Source of the DNA: Gemmatimonadota bacterium
GTDB lineage: Bacteria; Gemmatimonadota; Gemmatimonadetes; Gemmatimonadales; GWC2-71-9
DNA: 64,000 nt
Assembly (NCBI GenBank): GCA_003222085.1
Contig: QHUK01000017.1
Location: 1 to 64,000 of the forward strand
Direction: 5' to 3'
Position numbers and translations under genes: made by a program. The stretch's first letter is position 1; the number at the start of each line of letters is the position of its first letter. The notes beneath the pieces were generated by a model. The model saw only the letters and a program-made list of their open reading frames with translations, searched no databases and was not told the origin of the DNA. Below are positions 20,218 through 30,537 of this stretch, one piece after another.

Positions 20218-20429
20218 CAGCCTTCCTGGCGCCGCCGCCGCACCAGCTTGTACGTGAGCCGGCCGCGCACCATCTCGTCCAGTGCGCGCGTGGTGAGCTT
20301 CTCCTCGAAGTCCACCGAGCGGTCGCGCGGGAACTCGTTCACGAAACGGGCGAACTTGGCAGCTACGAGCACCCCCAGATACTTGTTCTGGGTCTGCGTG
20401 GCCACTTCGCTCGGGGTCACGATCCGCAT
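20217..20429 (-). CDS. rpoZ: RNA polymerase omega subunit-like protein
   Basis: A 70-residue protein starting MRIVTPSEVATQTQNKYLG, followed by VLVAAKFARFVNEF, LTTRALDEMVRGRL and a basic tail. Size, the conserved gene position between gmk and coaBC, and the helix carrying AAKFAR identify it as omega, which helps assemble RNA polymerase. The ATG at 20429 has a good AGGAG site 6 bases upstream and shares one base with the gmk stop; a GTG just before it is less likely. Confidence 0.85.
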   Translation of the reverse strand: MRIVTPSEVATQTQNKYLGVLVAAKFARFVNEFPRDRSVDFEEKLTTRALDEMVRGRLTYKLVRRRRQEG

Positions 20430-21118
20430 CACCTGCTCCTTCCGGTAGACTGCTTCAGTTGGGCTGCCTCGCTCCGCAGCTGTCGCACGAAATCCGACAG
20501 CAAGCTAGCCACGTCGCGGGGCGCGCGCTGCGCGACGTCGCGCCCCCCTCCCTGCACCAGGTCGATGACCTCACGCACGGCCAGGTCGAGGTCGTCATTC
20601 ACGAGCACGTGGTCGTACACATCCCCGAGTTCGCGCCGCGCGGTCTCGACCTCGCGCGTCGCGATGTCGATTCGCTGCGACAGCTCCGCCTCCGACTCGG
20701 TGCGCCGCTTGCGCAGCCGCTCGATCAGCACGCGGGGCGAAGGCGGGATCACGAACAGCACGACGGAGGCCGGACGCGGGTATGCCTTCCGGACCTGTCG
20801 GGCTCCCCTCACCTCGACGTCGAGCACCACATGCTTGCCGCTGTGCAGCACCCGCTCGACCTCGCTGCGCAGCGTGCCGTACAGCTCGCCCGCGTACTCG
20901 GTCGACTCGAGGAACTCCCCCGCCTCACGGCGTCGCTCGAACTCATCGCGGGTGAGGAAATGGTACGCTTCACCGTCCCGCTCCCCCGGTCTCGCCTTGC
21001 GCGTCGTCGCGGACACCGAGTACCCAAAGATCTCGGGAAGCCGCGTGCGCAGCTCGCGCGCGATGGTCGTCTTGCCGCCTCCGGACGGGGCGGCGAGCAC
21101 GACGACCCGCGGTGTCAC
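20429..21118 (-). CDS. gmk: Guanylate kinase
   Basis: Phosphorylates GMP to GDP. It starts at GTG 21118 (VTPRVVVLAAPSGGGKTT, containing the P-loop), overlapping the yicC stop by 4 bases. The GMP-binding region shows YSVSATTRKARPGERDG and YHFLTRDEF, then TEYAGELYGT and LDVEVRGARQVR. The protein is longer at its C-terminus than E. coli Gmk, with a helix ending QLKQSTGRSR. Upstream frame to 21298 reads through yicC and is rejected. Confidence 0.95.
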   Translation of the reverse strand: MTPRVVVLAAPSGGGKTTIARELRTRLPEIFGYSVSATTRKARPGERDGEAYHFLTRDEFERRREAGEFLESTEYAGELYGTLRSEVERVLHSGKHVVLDVEVRGARQVRKAYPRPASVVLFVIPPSPRVLIERLRKRRTESEAELSQRIDIATREVETARRELGDVYDHVLVNDDLDLAVREVIDLVQGGGRDVAQRAPRDVASLLSDFVRQLRSEAAQLKQSTGRSR

Positions 21119-21996
21119 TCCAGGTTGTCGAGCTGCTCCCGAAACTTCTCGAGCTCGCCTTTCATGGCGATGACGGCTTGCGTTATCCCCGCGTCGTTGG
21201 CCTTCGACCCGATGGTGTTCACCTCGCGCAGCAGCTCCTGCGCGAGGAACCCGAGCTGCTTCCCCACCGCTCCGTCGGCGACCAACGCCTCGCGACACGC
21301 CGCGAGGTGGGTCCGCAACCGCACGAGCTCCTCGGTGATGTCCACACGGTCGGCCATCAGGGCGACTTCGACGGCAAGCCGCTGCTCATCCACCGGCACG
21401 CCCGCCGCGAGCTCCGCCACCGCCTTCTTCAAGCGCGCGAGCTCCGCCGTGAGCCGCTCGGGTGCCCGCTGCTCGATCGCCCCGGCGCCCGCCTCGAGCG
21501 CCGCGAGCCGACGCCCGAGCTCCGTCGCGAGCGCCGCTCCCTCGCGTGCCCGCATGCCGAGCAGCTCCCGAACCGCCCGCTCGGCGATCGGCGCGACCTC
21601 GCTCCACTGCGCCGCGGGGATACCATCCTGATGCGGGGTCAGGACCTCGGGCTGCCGCGCCACGAACGCGAGGTCCACGTCGCCCTTGAGCTTCAGGTGC
21701 TTCTTCAGCTCCTTCGCGGCCGCCAGGACTTGGCGCGCCCGGGCGAGGTCCACCGCCACGGCCCCCCCTCCCTCGCGCGGTGGCGCGTCGATCCACCGCG
21801 CCGTGACGGTCACGTGGCCACGCTCGAGCAGCTGGCGCAGCCGATCGCGCAACGGTCCTTCCACCCCGCCGAGCTCGAACGGCAGCTTGAGCTGAGGATT
21901 GTAATAGCGGTGGTTCACGCTGCGGATCTCGATCGAGAGCCGCCCGCCGAGGACAGTCCCTTCGGCCGAACCGAAACCCGTCATGCTCCGCGGCAC
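21115..21996 (-). CDS. YicC/YloC-family endoribonuclease
   Basis: The 293-residue protein begins MPRSMTGFGSAE and contains EIRSVNHRYY near the start and ADRVDITEELVRLRTHL, FLAQELLREVNTIGSKA near the end, the two conserved YicC blocks. YicC proteins are endoribonucleases that influence small-RNA decay. It is followed by gmk with GTGA coupling, the same pairing found in Bacillus and many other bacteria. Confidence 0.93.
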   Translation of the reverse strand: MPRSMTGFGSAEGTVLGGRLSIEIRSVNHRYYNPQLKLPFELGGVEGPLRDRLRQLLERGHVTVTARWIDAPPREGGGAVAVDLARARQVLAAAKELKKHLKLKGDVDLAFVARQPEVLTPHQDGIPAAQWSEVAPIAERAVRELLGMRAREGAALATELGRRLAALEAGAGAIEQRAPERLTAELARLKKAVAELAAGVPVDEQRLAVEVALMADRVDITEELVRLRTHLAACREALVADGAVGKQLGFLAQELLREVNTIGSKANDAGITQAVIAMKGELEKFREQLDNLE

Positions 21997-22035
21997 AGAC
22001 TTTAAAGCTAGTGGGGCAAAGCACTTAGGTCAACT

Positions 22036-23832
22036 TCAGTTGGTGAAGAGCCAGCGGACGCCGTAGTACTGGAAGCGGCGCGGGTAGTCGAGCCCGGGTA
22101 CGTAGCTGGCGCGCTGCAGGGTCACGTTGCGCTGCACCCAGAAAATCGTGACGCCCGCGATCCGCACCTCGACGTTTACCTCGCCCATGGTCACCCCGGG
22201 GAGCAGGCGCAGCGCGCCTGCCGAGTCGAGGCCGGCGGTCCCGCGACTCCAGGAGTCCATCGCCAGCTCGCCCCGCAGCCCGAAGATCCCGCTCCGGTAC
22301 ACCCGCCAGAACTTCGAGTAGAACGTCAGCGACAGGCGCGCGTGGTAGGGTGGCTCGAAGTCGTTTCCGGTGCGCACCAGCGGATCGAAGTACCAGCCGG
22401 AGAGCTGGAGTCCAGGCAGCAGGCGGAGCGCGCCATGGGCGGTGAAATAGCGTGTGCGCTGGGTCGGGCTCAGGCGCACGGGACCGGAGCTGTCGATGGC
22501 GGTGATCGCCACGGGAAAGCCGATCGGCGCGAACGGATCGAGGGTCGCGCCACCCACATCGAGGCTGATCCAGCTGCGATCCCAGCGCACCGCGCCGGAC
22601 GCGTCCACGGTTCGCTGCCCCAAGTCGGACGAATCGAGCGGGGCCTGGAGGTCGTGCGCCCATGCGAGGTCGCCGTGCAGCGACAACCCCGCGGGGAGGA
22701 TGAGTCCGGCGGCGAGATGGGCGCGATTGCCGGAGCGTCCGCGGCTGTAGTCGGCGTGGCGGGCGTCGCCCGCGAGGGTAAGGCCGGGAAAGGGGCTCCA
22801 GGCGCCGGTGCCTTCGAACTGCCAGGGCCGGGCGTGATCCAGCCTGCGGATTGCGAAGCCGATGTGCGCGCGGGACCAGTCGTTCGTGATCTCGAGCGTG
22901 CTCTCCGACAAGCTGCGATCCGGCACTGCCGTATCGCGGCTCACGCTCGTGGTGGCGAACGTCGCTTGCGCGCGCGGCCCGAGGCCGTCGTCCCGGGCGG
23001 CGGCGAACACGCGGAAGATTCCGTCGCGCCGTTGGGGGTGCCAATTGGCCGTGAGGGGCCCTGCGCTGCGGTGCCAGCGCGAGCTCAACGTTTGAAACGA
23101 GGCGCCGAACCGGGCGCTCGGGGCGTACTCGCCCTTCAACCACAGGTCCACGGAGTTGAATGCCGTGCTCGAGCTACCCTCGATGCCCTCGTTGTTGTTG
23201 TAATCGGCGACGAGCGAGAGGCCGAGTCCCGAGCGCCAGCGGCGGAGAAACGCGCCGCGGTAGTTCGCGGTCTTTACCTCTCCGGTGGCGACCCCCACCT
23301 GCGACGCGGTTTCCGTGGAGCGCTGGCGGAGCGTGACGAGATAGACGCGCAGCGAGGCCGGCAGCACGATCACGTCGATGCGTTCGAGCGGCGCCAGGGA
23401 GATGCGTGCCGGGTCGAGGAACACCGAGTCGCGTCCGAGCGGCAGGTACGGCACGCCGTCCCAGTAGATCTCGAGCCCCGCGGCCCCGCGCCCGCCGTAC
23501 ATCACGATCTCCCCGGCGCCGTAGATGCCGCCCCGGGCGACGTAGACCCCCGGGATATGGGCGAGCAGGTCCGACAGCGTCTGGACGTTCGAGAAAATGA
23601 GCGAGTCGGCATTGAACGTGTAGCGCGTGCCGGGCGGCAGCGGCCCAGCGGGGATCGCCTGGGGGAATACGGGGAGGTAGTGCGGCACGGTGTCGCGGGT
23701 GGTGGTGTCCTTGGGGGGCGGCGCCGTGGAGTCGCGCGCGAGGGTGTCGCGGCGCGCCGTGCTGTCGACCTGAGCGGCGGCTCCGACCGCGACGAGCAGG
23801 AGCGCGGCCGTGCTCGAGAGGCCGCGGGTCAC
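22036..23832 (-). CDS. Outer-membrane beta-barrel protein with TonB-plug-like domain
   Basis: A 598-residue exported protein. The GTG at 23832 gives a signal peptide (RGLSSTAALLLVAVGAAAQ) and overlaps the pepA stop by 4 bases. After a Thr/Asp-rich segment, LSDLLAHIPGVYVARGG, EIVMYGGRGAAGLEIYWDG and ISLAPLERIDVIV resemble a TonB-dependent-receptor plug. The rest alternates aromatic beta-strands and ends YYGVRWLFTN, typical of an outer-membrane barrel. The barrel is shorter than in most TonB receptors. The substrate is unknown. Confidence 0.8.
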   Translation of the reverse strand: MTRGLSSTAALLLVAVGAAAQVDSTARRDTLARDSTAPPPKDTTTRDTVPHYLPVFPQAIPAGPLPPGTRYTFNADSLIFSNVQTLSDLLAHIPGVYVARGGIYGAGEIVMYGGRGAAGLEIYWDGVPYLPLGRDSVFLDPARISLAPLERIDVIVLPASLRVYLVTLRQRSTETASQVGVATGEVKTANYRGAFLRRWRSGLGLSLVADYNNNEGIEGSSSTAFNSVDLWLKGEYAPSARFGASFQTLSSRWHRSAGPLTANWHPQRRDGIFRVFAAARDDGLGPRAQATFATTSVSRDTAVPDRSLSESTLEITNDWSRAHIGFAIRRLDHARPWQFEGTGAWSPFPGLTLAGDARHADYSRGRSGNRAHLAAGLILPAGLSLHGDLAWAHDLQAPLDSSDLGQRTVDASGAVRWDRSWISLDVGGATLDPFAPIGFPVAITAIDSSGPVRLSPTQRTRYFTAHGALRLLPGLQLSGWYFDPLVRTGNDFEPPYHARLSLTFYSKFWRVYRSGIFGLRGELAMDSWSRGTAGLDSAGALRLLPGVTMGEVNVEVRIAGVTIFWVQRNVTLQRASYVPGLDYPRRFQYYGVRWLFTN

Positions 23833-25323
23833 GCCCCCGCGCGCTTGAGAATGAACTCGGTGAAGAGCCGGACGCCGACCGCCGTCGGGCCTTTGGCCTG
23901 GTGCGGTCCCTCGGCGTCGGTGTACGCGGTGCCGGCGATGTCGAGGTGCACCCAGGGATACCCCTCCACGAATTCTCGCAGGAACCACCCGCCGGCGATC
24001 GACCCGGCGCCCCGTCCGCCCGAGTTCTTGACGTCGGCGATGTCCGACTTGAGCAGGTCGCGGTACTCGTCCCACAGCGGCAGCGGCCAACAGCGCTCTC
24101 CGGCGCGCTCCCCGGCCTCGCGCACTTCGGCCAGGAGGGCCTCGTCGTTTCCCATCTCGCCGATCGCCACCTGGCCGAGGGCGACCACCACGGCGCCGGT
24201 GAGCGTCGCGATGTCGATCACCGCCGCCGGCTTGAAGCGCCGGACGTACGACAGGGCGTCGCACAGGATGAGGCGACCTTCGGCGTCGGTGTTGATGATC
24301 TCGATCGTCTTGCCGAAATGGCTCTTGACGACATCTCCCGGTTTCACGGCGTGCCCGGAGGGGAGGTTCTCCGTGGAAGGGATGACGCCCAGGACATTGA
24401 CCTTCGGCTGGAGCAGCCCCACCGTCTCGAAAGTTCCGAGCACCGCGGCCGCGCCGGACATGTCGAATTTCATGTCCTCCATGTTTTGTGCGGGCTTGAT
24501 CGAAATCCCCCCCGAATCGAACGTGACGCCTTTGCCGATGAGCGCCACCGGAGGCGCGCCGCCGCCGCCGCGATGCTCGAGCACGATGAAGCGGGGCTCC
24601 TGGTCGCTACCCTGCGCCACGGCGAGCAGCGCGCCCATGCCTTCCTGCTCGAGCTTCGCGCGGTCGAGCACCGTGAGCGTGAAGCCGTACTGGTCGGCGA
24701 GCTGTTTCGCCCGCTCCGCCAGGTAGCTGGGGGTGCACACGTTCCCGGGCAACATCTGGAGGTGGCGGGTCAGGCGGTGGCCCGCCGCGATCGCATCGCC
24801 CACCCGCTGGCCGGCCGTGACCTCTTTCATCTCCTGCTGCTCGCACACGAGCGTGACGCGCTCGACCTCGGGCTTGGGCTCGTCGGGCGAGGCTTTGAGG
24901 TCGGTGAACGCCCAGGCGCCCTGGGCGGCGCCCTCGACCGCCGCCTGACCCACATCACGGGCCGACACGCCGTTTCGCGCCTCCGGGGCGACGGCAAAGG
25001 CGAGCTGGTTGACGCCGAGCGCGCGCGCCCGCTTGGCCGCGACGGCGGCCGCGCGCCGGATGGTGTTGCGGGAGACCTCGCCCGGCTTCCCCAGGCCGAC
25101 GAGCAGCACGCGCTCCGGCTTGGCGCCGCTCGGATACAGCAGCGTCGTCTCGTCGCGCTTTCCCTTGAAGTCGCCGCTCGTGATGGCGCGCGCCACGACC
25201 GCCCCCGACGCCCGGTCGAGGTCGGCGAGGGAGGCGGGGACGGCGCTGCCCTGCGCCAGCGCGACGGCGAGGAGGGGCGTTTCGACCTGGGAAAGCGGCG
25301 CGCTGGCGACGCCGCTCGTCATC

Positions 25324-25331
<8 letters not shown>
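23829..25331 (-). CDS. pepA: Leucyl aminopeptidase (M17 cytosol aminopeptidase)
   Basis: Di-metal aminopeptidase releasing N-terminal residues in the cytoplasm. The C-terminal catalytic domain has [28 protein letters not shown] and the hallmark [14 protein letters not shown]. The N-terminal regulatory domain is normal for the family. The ATG at 25331 overlaps the icd stop by 8 bases; a second ATG lies three codons later (25322). Confidence 0.95.
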
Positions 25332-26526
<1,195 letters not shown>

Positions 26527-26593
26527 GGCCAGGCAGTCTACACGGCCCGGGCAGGGTTGCGCCAGGCGAAACAGTGGCCGTACACTTGAGGCG

Positions 26594-26941
26594 ATGCGGC
26601 ACACACGACGGCTGATCTTGTTCGCGCTCGCGGCGGCCTGCTGGCTGGCCGCGGGGCCCGGCGGTACCACCACCCGCGCACTGCTGGTGTGCCACCACCA
26701 TGCGACGCACCACGCGGCTGGGAGTGGGGGGCACCACACGCCCCCGTCCGACGGGCCGTGCTTCTGCGACGAGATGACTGGTGGCTCGGATCTCGCCGTC
26801 TCCACCGCCGTGCCGACGCCGCGGACGCCCGTGTTGACGCTCGTCGCCCCGCTGCGGCACGCAGAGTACGCTTCCCTCTTCCCGCTTCCCGCTTCCCCGG
26901 CCTTTACCCCGGTTCCACCGCCTCCGAACGGCCTCGGCTGA
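26594..26941 (+). CDS. Small exported His/Cys-rich protein of unknown function
   Basis: A 115-residue protein with a basic start and hydrophobic segment ([20 protein letters not shown]), then [16 protein letters not shown] and [10 protein letters not shown]. The His and Cys clusters suggest metal binding. A similar size and layout occur in DUF2946-like proteins of copper loci, but I cannot confirm membership. The C-terminal part ([13 protein letters not shown]) is encoded by a heptamer repeat (26872-26899). It lies 35 bases before a porin-like gene on the same strand and may belong to that cluster. Confidence 0.6.
   Translation: MRHTRRLILFALAAACWLAAGPGGTTTRALLVCHHHATHHAAGSGGHHTPPSDGPCFCDEMTGGSDLAVSTAVPTPRTPVLTLVAPLRHAEYASLFPLPASPAFTPVPPPPNGLG
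26872..26899. repeat. Heptamer tandem repeat, TTCCCGC type
   Basis: Four units: TTCCCTC, TTCCCGC, TTCCCGC, TTCCCCG. It is a single arm read in frame near the C-terminus of the small His-rich protein. The period and composition match the other heptamer runs in this window. Confidence 0.8.
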
Positions 26942-26976
26942 CCCGATTCGTTAGCCACCCACAACTCGGAGGATTT

Positions 26977-28029
26977 ATGCGCAGTGCGCTTTGGAGCGCT
27001 CTGCTCTGCGGCGTTGCGATGAGCGCCGCTGCGCAGCAGCGGGCCGTGACGTTCGAAGAGCCGTCGCCGGTCGCCATCACGGGCTTCGCGGTCGGCCGGG
27101 CCGACTACGATCGCGCCATCCGCAGCAACACGTTCACGGCCGGGAAGATCGGGGTGAGCCTGTTCAAGCCGGTGGGCGACGCCTACCTGTTTGCGCAGCT
27201 CACGACGGCGCTCGCAGACGGCGCATCGTCCACCGAGATCGACAATTTGCTCGTCAGCTGGACGCCGCACACGGCGAACAAGTGGTCCCTGGCGTTCGGC
27301 CGATTCGACGCGCCCATCGGCTTCGAACGCGATGACGAGCCCCTCAATCTGATTCCCACGAATTCGTTCAACTTCACCTATGCCCGCCCCGGCAAGCTCA
27401 CGGGCGTGCAGGTCCACTACACGGCGTCGTCGCGGGTGGACGTGTGGGGGGTGGTCGCCAACGGCTGGGACGTGACGGTGGACAACAATCGCGGCAAGAC
27501 GGGGCTGGCCCGAATCCAGTGGATCCCGATCCCCTGGGTCACGCTCGCCTTCACCGGTGTGTACGGACCCGAGCGGGACGCGAGCGATGCGAACCAGCGT
27601 TCGCTGTTCTCCAGCGACCTCACCATTGACCGGGGACGCCTGATCGTGGGGGCCGAAGCCAACGTCGGGCGGGAACAGCAGAGCGGCGGCAATCCCTCGT
27701 GGCGCGGAGCCGCGGTCACGGCATTCCTGAAAATGAGCCCACATGTCGGCTTGACCGCGCGGTACGATCAAATGGAAGACACCGACGGCCTGCTCACGGG
27801 GACGCCGCAACTCCTGCGCTCGGTCACCGTCGGCCCGATGTGGTACTTCTCGAACGCCCGCGAGGGGATCTTCAGCAACATCGAGCACACGCGGTTCCAC
27901 CTCCCGCAGGTCGCGCTACGGGCCGCCCTGCGGGCCGACTGGTCGTCCACGCCGTTCTTCACGGGTGCTACGGGGGCGCTGCAGAGCTCGAACACAAAGG
28001 GCGTGCTCGAGCTGGTCTACGTGTTCTAG
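26977..28029 (+). CDS. Outer-membrane beta-barrel/porin-like protein
   Basis: A 350-residue protein with a signal peptide ([21 protein letters not shown]) and alternating beta-strands such as [32 protein letters not shown] and [15 protein letters not shown], ending in ELVYVF with the C-terminal Phe recognised by the Bam machinery. This fits a 14-18 strand porin-like barrel. A GGAGG site precedes ATG 26977. It heads a same-strand cluster with a membrane protein and an FMN-binding-like protein. Substrate unknown. Confidence 0.75.
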   Translation: MRSALWSALLCGVAMSAAAQQRAVTFEEPSPVAITGFAVGRADYDRAIRSNTFTAGKIGVSLFKPVGDAYLFAQLTTALADGASSTEIDNLLVSWTPHTANKWSLAFGRFDAPIGFERDDEPLNLIPTNSFNFTYARPGKLTGVQVHYTASSRVDVWGVVANGWDVTVDNNRGKTGLARIQWIPIPWVTLAFTGVYGPERDASDANQRSLFSSDLTIDRGRLIVGAEANVGREQQSGGNPSWRGAAVTAFLKMSPHVGLTARYDQMEDTDGLLTGTPQLLRSVTVGPMWYFSNAREGIFSNIEHTRFHLPQVALRAALRADWSSTPFFTGATGALQSSNTKGVLELVYVF

Positions 28030-28047
28030 GGGAGAGGGAGGCCATCT

Positions 28048-28593
28048 ATGCTGTACGACTTGCGACGCGCGGACGTCCGCATCAAGTGGCTCGTGACTGG
28101 CCTGCTCGCCACCTTGGGGCTGTCGTACCTGTTCGGGGCGGTGATGGTCGCGCTGTACGCGGGGTTCACGCCGCAGAGTGTGGCGGCGACGTACGCGGGA
28201 CCGGAGATGTCGATGGCGATGCCGCCCGAGACTACGATGGTCGTCCAGCGTCCAATGTCGATGGCCGACTTCGCCGGGCCCGAGGTCCACACCGTCGACA
28301 CCAACCTGCTGATCCAGGACACCCACGTGCACGTCCCGATGTACGGACTCATCGCGGCTGCCCTGGGCGTCGTGGTCGCCGGGCTCTCGTTGCCGCGCCG
28401 TCGGGCGCTCGGCCTCATCGGCCTCCTGTTTGCCGCGCCCTGGCTCGACTTCGCCGGGATGTGGCTCACCAAGCTCGCCTCGCCGCGTTTCGCGATCGTG
28501 ACCCTCGCCGGGGGTTGGGCGATGGCCGTCGCCTACCTCGTCGTGGCGGCGCTGGCCGTCCACCAGATGTGGGTGTCGCCTGAAAGGGGTTGA
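28048..28593 (+). CDS. Integral membrane protein of unknown function
   Basis: A 181-residue protein with four predicted membrane segments: about residues 15-37, 99-115, 122-137 and 148-170. Between the first two is a Met/Thr-rich periplasmic loop (MSMAMPPETTMVV, RPMSMADF) and DTHVHVPMYG. Met and His residues in the loop could bind copper, but this is only a suggestion. It follows the porin by 18 bases with a good ribosome site and precedes the next gene by 3 bases. Confidence 0.7.
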   Translation: MLYDLRRADVRIKWLVTGLLATLGLSYLFGAVMVALYAGFTPQSVAATYAGPEMSMAMPPETTMVVQRPMSMADFAGPEVHTVDTNLLIQDTHVHVPMYGLIAAALGVVVAGLSLPRRRALGLIGLLFAAPWLDFAGMWLTKLASPRFAIVTLAGGWAMAVAYLVVAALAVHQMWVSPERG

Positions 28594-28596
28594 CCA

Positions 28597-29154
28597 ATGA
28601 ACTTCGTGATCCGTGCGGCGGCGATCGCCGCGCTCTTCCATATCACTCCAGTGGTCGTGCTGGTCAAGCGGCCCGACGCGGTGCAGTCGCTCTTGCCCGG
28701 GGCCGATGCCTATACGGCCCGCGAGGTACACCTGAGTGGGAGAGACGCCCACCGGCTGCACGAAGCCGTGGACTGGAGTCCCGAGGACGGCGTGGTGGTG
28801 TTCTACGCGGGCACGGCAGGATCGACGGCGGTCGGCGCGCTCGAGTTCGTGCGCGTGGACACGCCCCACGGGCCGATCGAGGTGGCGGTGGGGTTCACGC
28901 CGCAGGGCGCCGTGCGCGGCGTCGTCGTCACGAAAGCGACGGTCGAGATGAAGCCGTGGGTGCTCGAAGCCGTCGCGGCCGGGCTCACCGATCACTATCG
29001 CGGGCTCAAGCCGGGCGGGGAGGCGCCGGGGGGGGCTGCCGGGATCGCCAGCCGGGTCGGGAGTCTCGCCGCATACGTTGCCGGGGAGGTGGATAAGGGA
29101 GTCGCCCGGGCTCTTGCGGCGTACGGAGCCTTCTACAATCATGTGAGGGCGTGA
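28597..29154 (+). CDS. FMN-binding-domain-like protein
   Basis: A 185-residue protein with a hydrophobic N-terminus (MNFVIRAAAIAALFH). YTAREVHLSGRDAHRL, then VGALEFVRVDTPHGPIEVAVG and GAVRGVVVTKATVEMKPWV match the layout of FMN_bind domains found in NqrC/RnfG-like electron-transfer proteins: a residue block before a GY-like strand, then the GxVxGVxV strand. The Ser/Thr flavinylation residue is not certain. With the upstream porin and Met-rich membrane protein it may form an envelope redox or metal module. The family call is tentative. Confidence 0.55.
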   Translation: MNFVIRAAAIAALFHITPVVVLVKRPDAVQSLLPGADAYTAREVHLSGRDAHRLHEAVDWSPEDGVVVFYAGTAGSTAVGALEFVRVDTPHGPIEVAVGFTPQGAVRGVVVTKATVEMKPWVLEAVAAGLTDHYRGLKPGGEAPGGAAGIASRVGSLAAYVAGEVDKGVARALAAYGAFYNHVRA

Positions 29155-29206
29155 CGGCGGTTCATTCTGGAACGCCTCCGCACCGGACGGGTTAGGAGGC
29201 GTCTAC

Positions 29207-29647
29207 ATGGGCATGAGACTCTCGCTAGTGACTGTCGGCCTGGCGGCGCTCGTGGCGGCCGCCTGTCCCTACGACCGCCTGCTCACGAGCAACGGAGGCC
29301 TCGCGATCAGCGGCGGTGGGGGCGGGAGCGGTCCCGACGCCCTCTTCTTTCTTGTCCAGCCCAACGACGCGACGGCGGGCAACATCATCACACCGGCAAT
29401 CCAAGTCGAGGTACTGGACAGCCTGCGCCGCCCCGACACGGCCTACGTCAATGCCATCACGATGAGCTTCGCCGTCAATAACGTCGGAGCCAGGCTGTCG
29501 GGCACCTTGAGTGTGGTTCCCGTCAACGGGATCGCCTCCTTCGGCGACCTGGTCGTCGACAAGTCCGCGTCCGGCTTCATCCTCCGGGCCGACGGGCCGG
29601 GCGCGCTCACGAAGACGAGCACCCCCTTCACGATTTTCGCGCCCTAG
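29207..29647 (+). CDS. Secreted lipoprotein with one Ig-like domain
   Basis: A 146-residue protein with a lipoprotein-type signal ending VAAAC, a Gly-rich linker (ISGGGGGSGPD) and one bacterial Ig-like unit: FLVQPNDATAGNIITPAIQVEV, then GTLSVVPVNGIASFGDL, with SGFILRADGPG. This unit is normally found in long arrays of cell-surface proteins; a single-copy protein is unusual. An AGGAGG site lies 9 bases before the ATG. Function unknown. Confidence 0.65.
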   Translation: MGMRLSLVTVGLAALVAAACPYDRLLTSNGGLAISGGGGGSGPDALFFLVQPNDATAGNIITPAIQVEVLDSLRRPDTAYVNAITMSFAVNNVGARLSGTLSVVPVNGIASFGDLVVDKSASGFILRADGPGALTKTSTPFTIFAP

Positions 29648-30010
29648 TCACCCCGCGGCGCGGTTCGCGTCGCTCCACGCGATTTCAAAGGACCCGTTGC
29701 ACCGGCGGCAACGCATGGTTTCGGCGTGGCCTTCGAGCTTCGCGCGGTCACGACAGTTGGGGCACACCGCGTAGCTCGGGCCCCAGGTTGCGGGGAAGCG
29801 GGCGGTGTGCTTGGGGCTCGGGACGACCGACCAGCGCAGCGCCGGCTCGGACGAGAGCTGCAGCTGCCCTCGCGGCATCGACACGGGCTTTCCCTTGACG
29901 TCGAGCACCACCTCGGTGGGCGTCAGCTTCAGGATGCGGTACCAGGCGCCTTTGCGAAGCGCGCACTTCACGTCCGCTTTCAGACGAGCCCACTGGAACG
30001 CTGCCGGCAT
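29648..30010 (-). CDS. Zinc-ribbon protein of unknown function (paralogue of 35164-35616)
   Basis: A 120-residue protein. The N-terminal half (LRKGAWYRILKLTPTEVVLDV) looks like a small beta domain that limits or wraps a ligand. The C-terminal half is a zinc ribbon with CPNC and CRRCNG. It aligns along its whole length with the protein at 35164-35616 (RRGAWYRVVELTPDETVLEV, CPSC, CRRCGA, IAWSDS). Possibly nucleic-acid binding. It converges with the preceding lipoprotein gene, the two stops being adjacent. Confidence 0.7.
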   Translation of the reverse strand: MPAAFQWARLKADVKCALRKGAWYRILKLTPTEVVLDVKGKPVSMPRGQLQLSSEPALRWSVVPSPKHTARFPATWGPSYAVCPNCRDRAKLEGHAETMRCRRCNGSFEIAWSDANRAAG

Positions 30011-30067
30011 GGAAGCACGATCTCGCGCGCGAGGACGCTCATACGGTGGCGCCCGGGCCGCGGGCCG

Positions 30068-30460
30068 TCAATCCACCCGCTCGACCGCCTCACGCTTGAG
30101 ACCGGGCCAAACCTGGCACGCGCGGACCCAGGCCCGCTTGCTGGGCGCATCCAGTCTGCCGGCGTTTTCTTGCTTCAACCACTCGATCAGCTCGGCCGCC
30201 GAGTCGTGGGCGGCGACGCGGTGGTCTTCGCTCAGCCCTTCCGCTTCCCGCAACAACCAGCGGCACAGGTGCCCCACGAGCCGCAGTCGGATCGTCAGGT
30301 AGAGATCGATGTCCACGCCGTGCGTGACGCCGGGGGCGGCGCTGCGCTCTTCGGCGTGGCTCAAGAGCCATCCACGGAACGCGAGGTCCCGGTCGCCCGT
30401 CCGGGGGATCCGGAAATCCTGGGGCTCGCCCCGGAGGTTCTCGCCGTCGTAGGGGATCAC
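30068..30460 (-). CDS. Hypothetical protein
   Basis: A 130-residue soluble protein with no recognised motif. It is rich in Arg, Glu and Trp, and appears helical in its second half (LVGHLCRWLLREAEG, AAELIEWLKQENAG). The frame shows the usual GC3 bias of neighbouring genes, and flanking stops and gaps are consistent with a real gene. No function assigned. Confidence 0.5.
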   Translation of the reverse strand: MIPYDGENLRGEPQDFRIPRTGDRDLAFRGWLLSHAEERSAAPGVTHGVDIDLYLTIRLRLVGHLCRWLLREAEGLSEDHRVAAHDSAAELIEWLKQENAGRLDAPSKRAWVRACQVWPGLKREAVERVD

Positions 30461-30537
30461 GCGTCGCCGTGAACATGGCGTCCGCCGGGCGCGACGGCAA
30501 GGAACGCGCCGCGTCGCGGGCGATCCGGCTGGGGTGT

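Noticed and set aside
21119-21298. 60-residue N-terminal extension of guanylate kinase
   Set aside because: It reads through yicC in another frame and lacks homology; GTG 21118 gives coupling with the yicC stop.
26527-27900. Long N-terminal extension of isocitrate dehydrogenase (open minus-strand frame)
   Set aside because: The family start MGERIEY at 26526 is clear; the upstream frame is antisense to the porin-like gene and has no homology.
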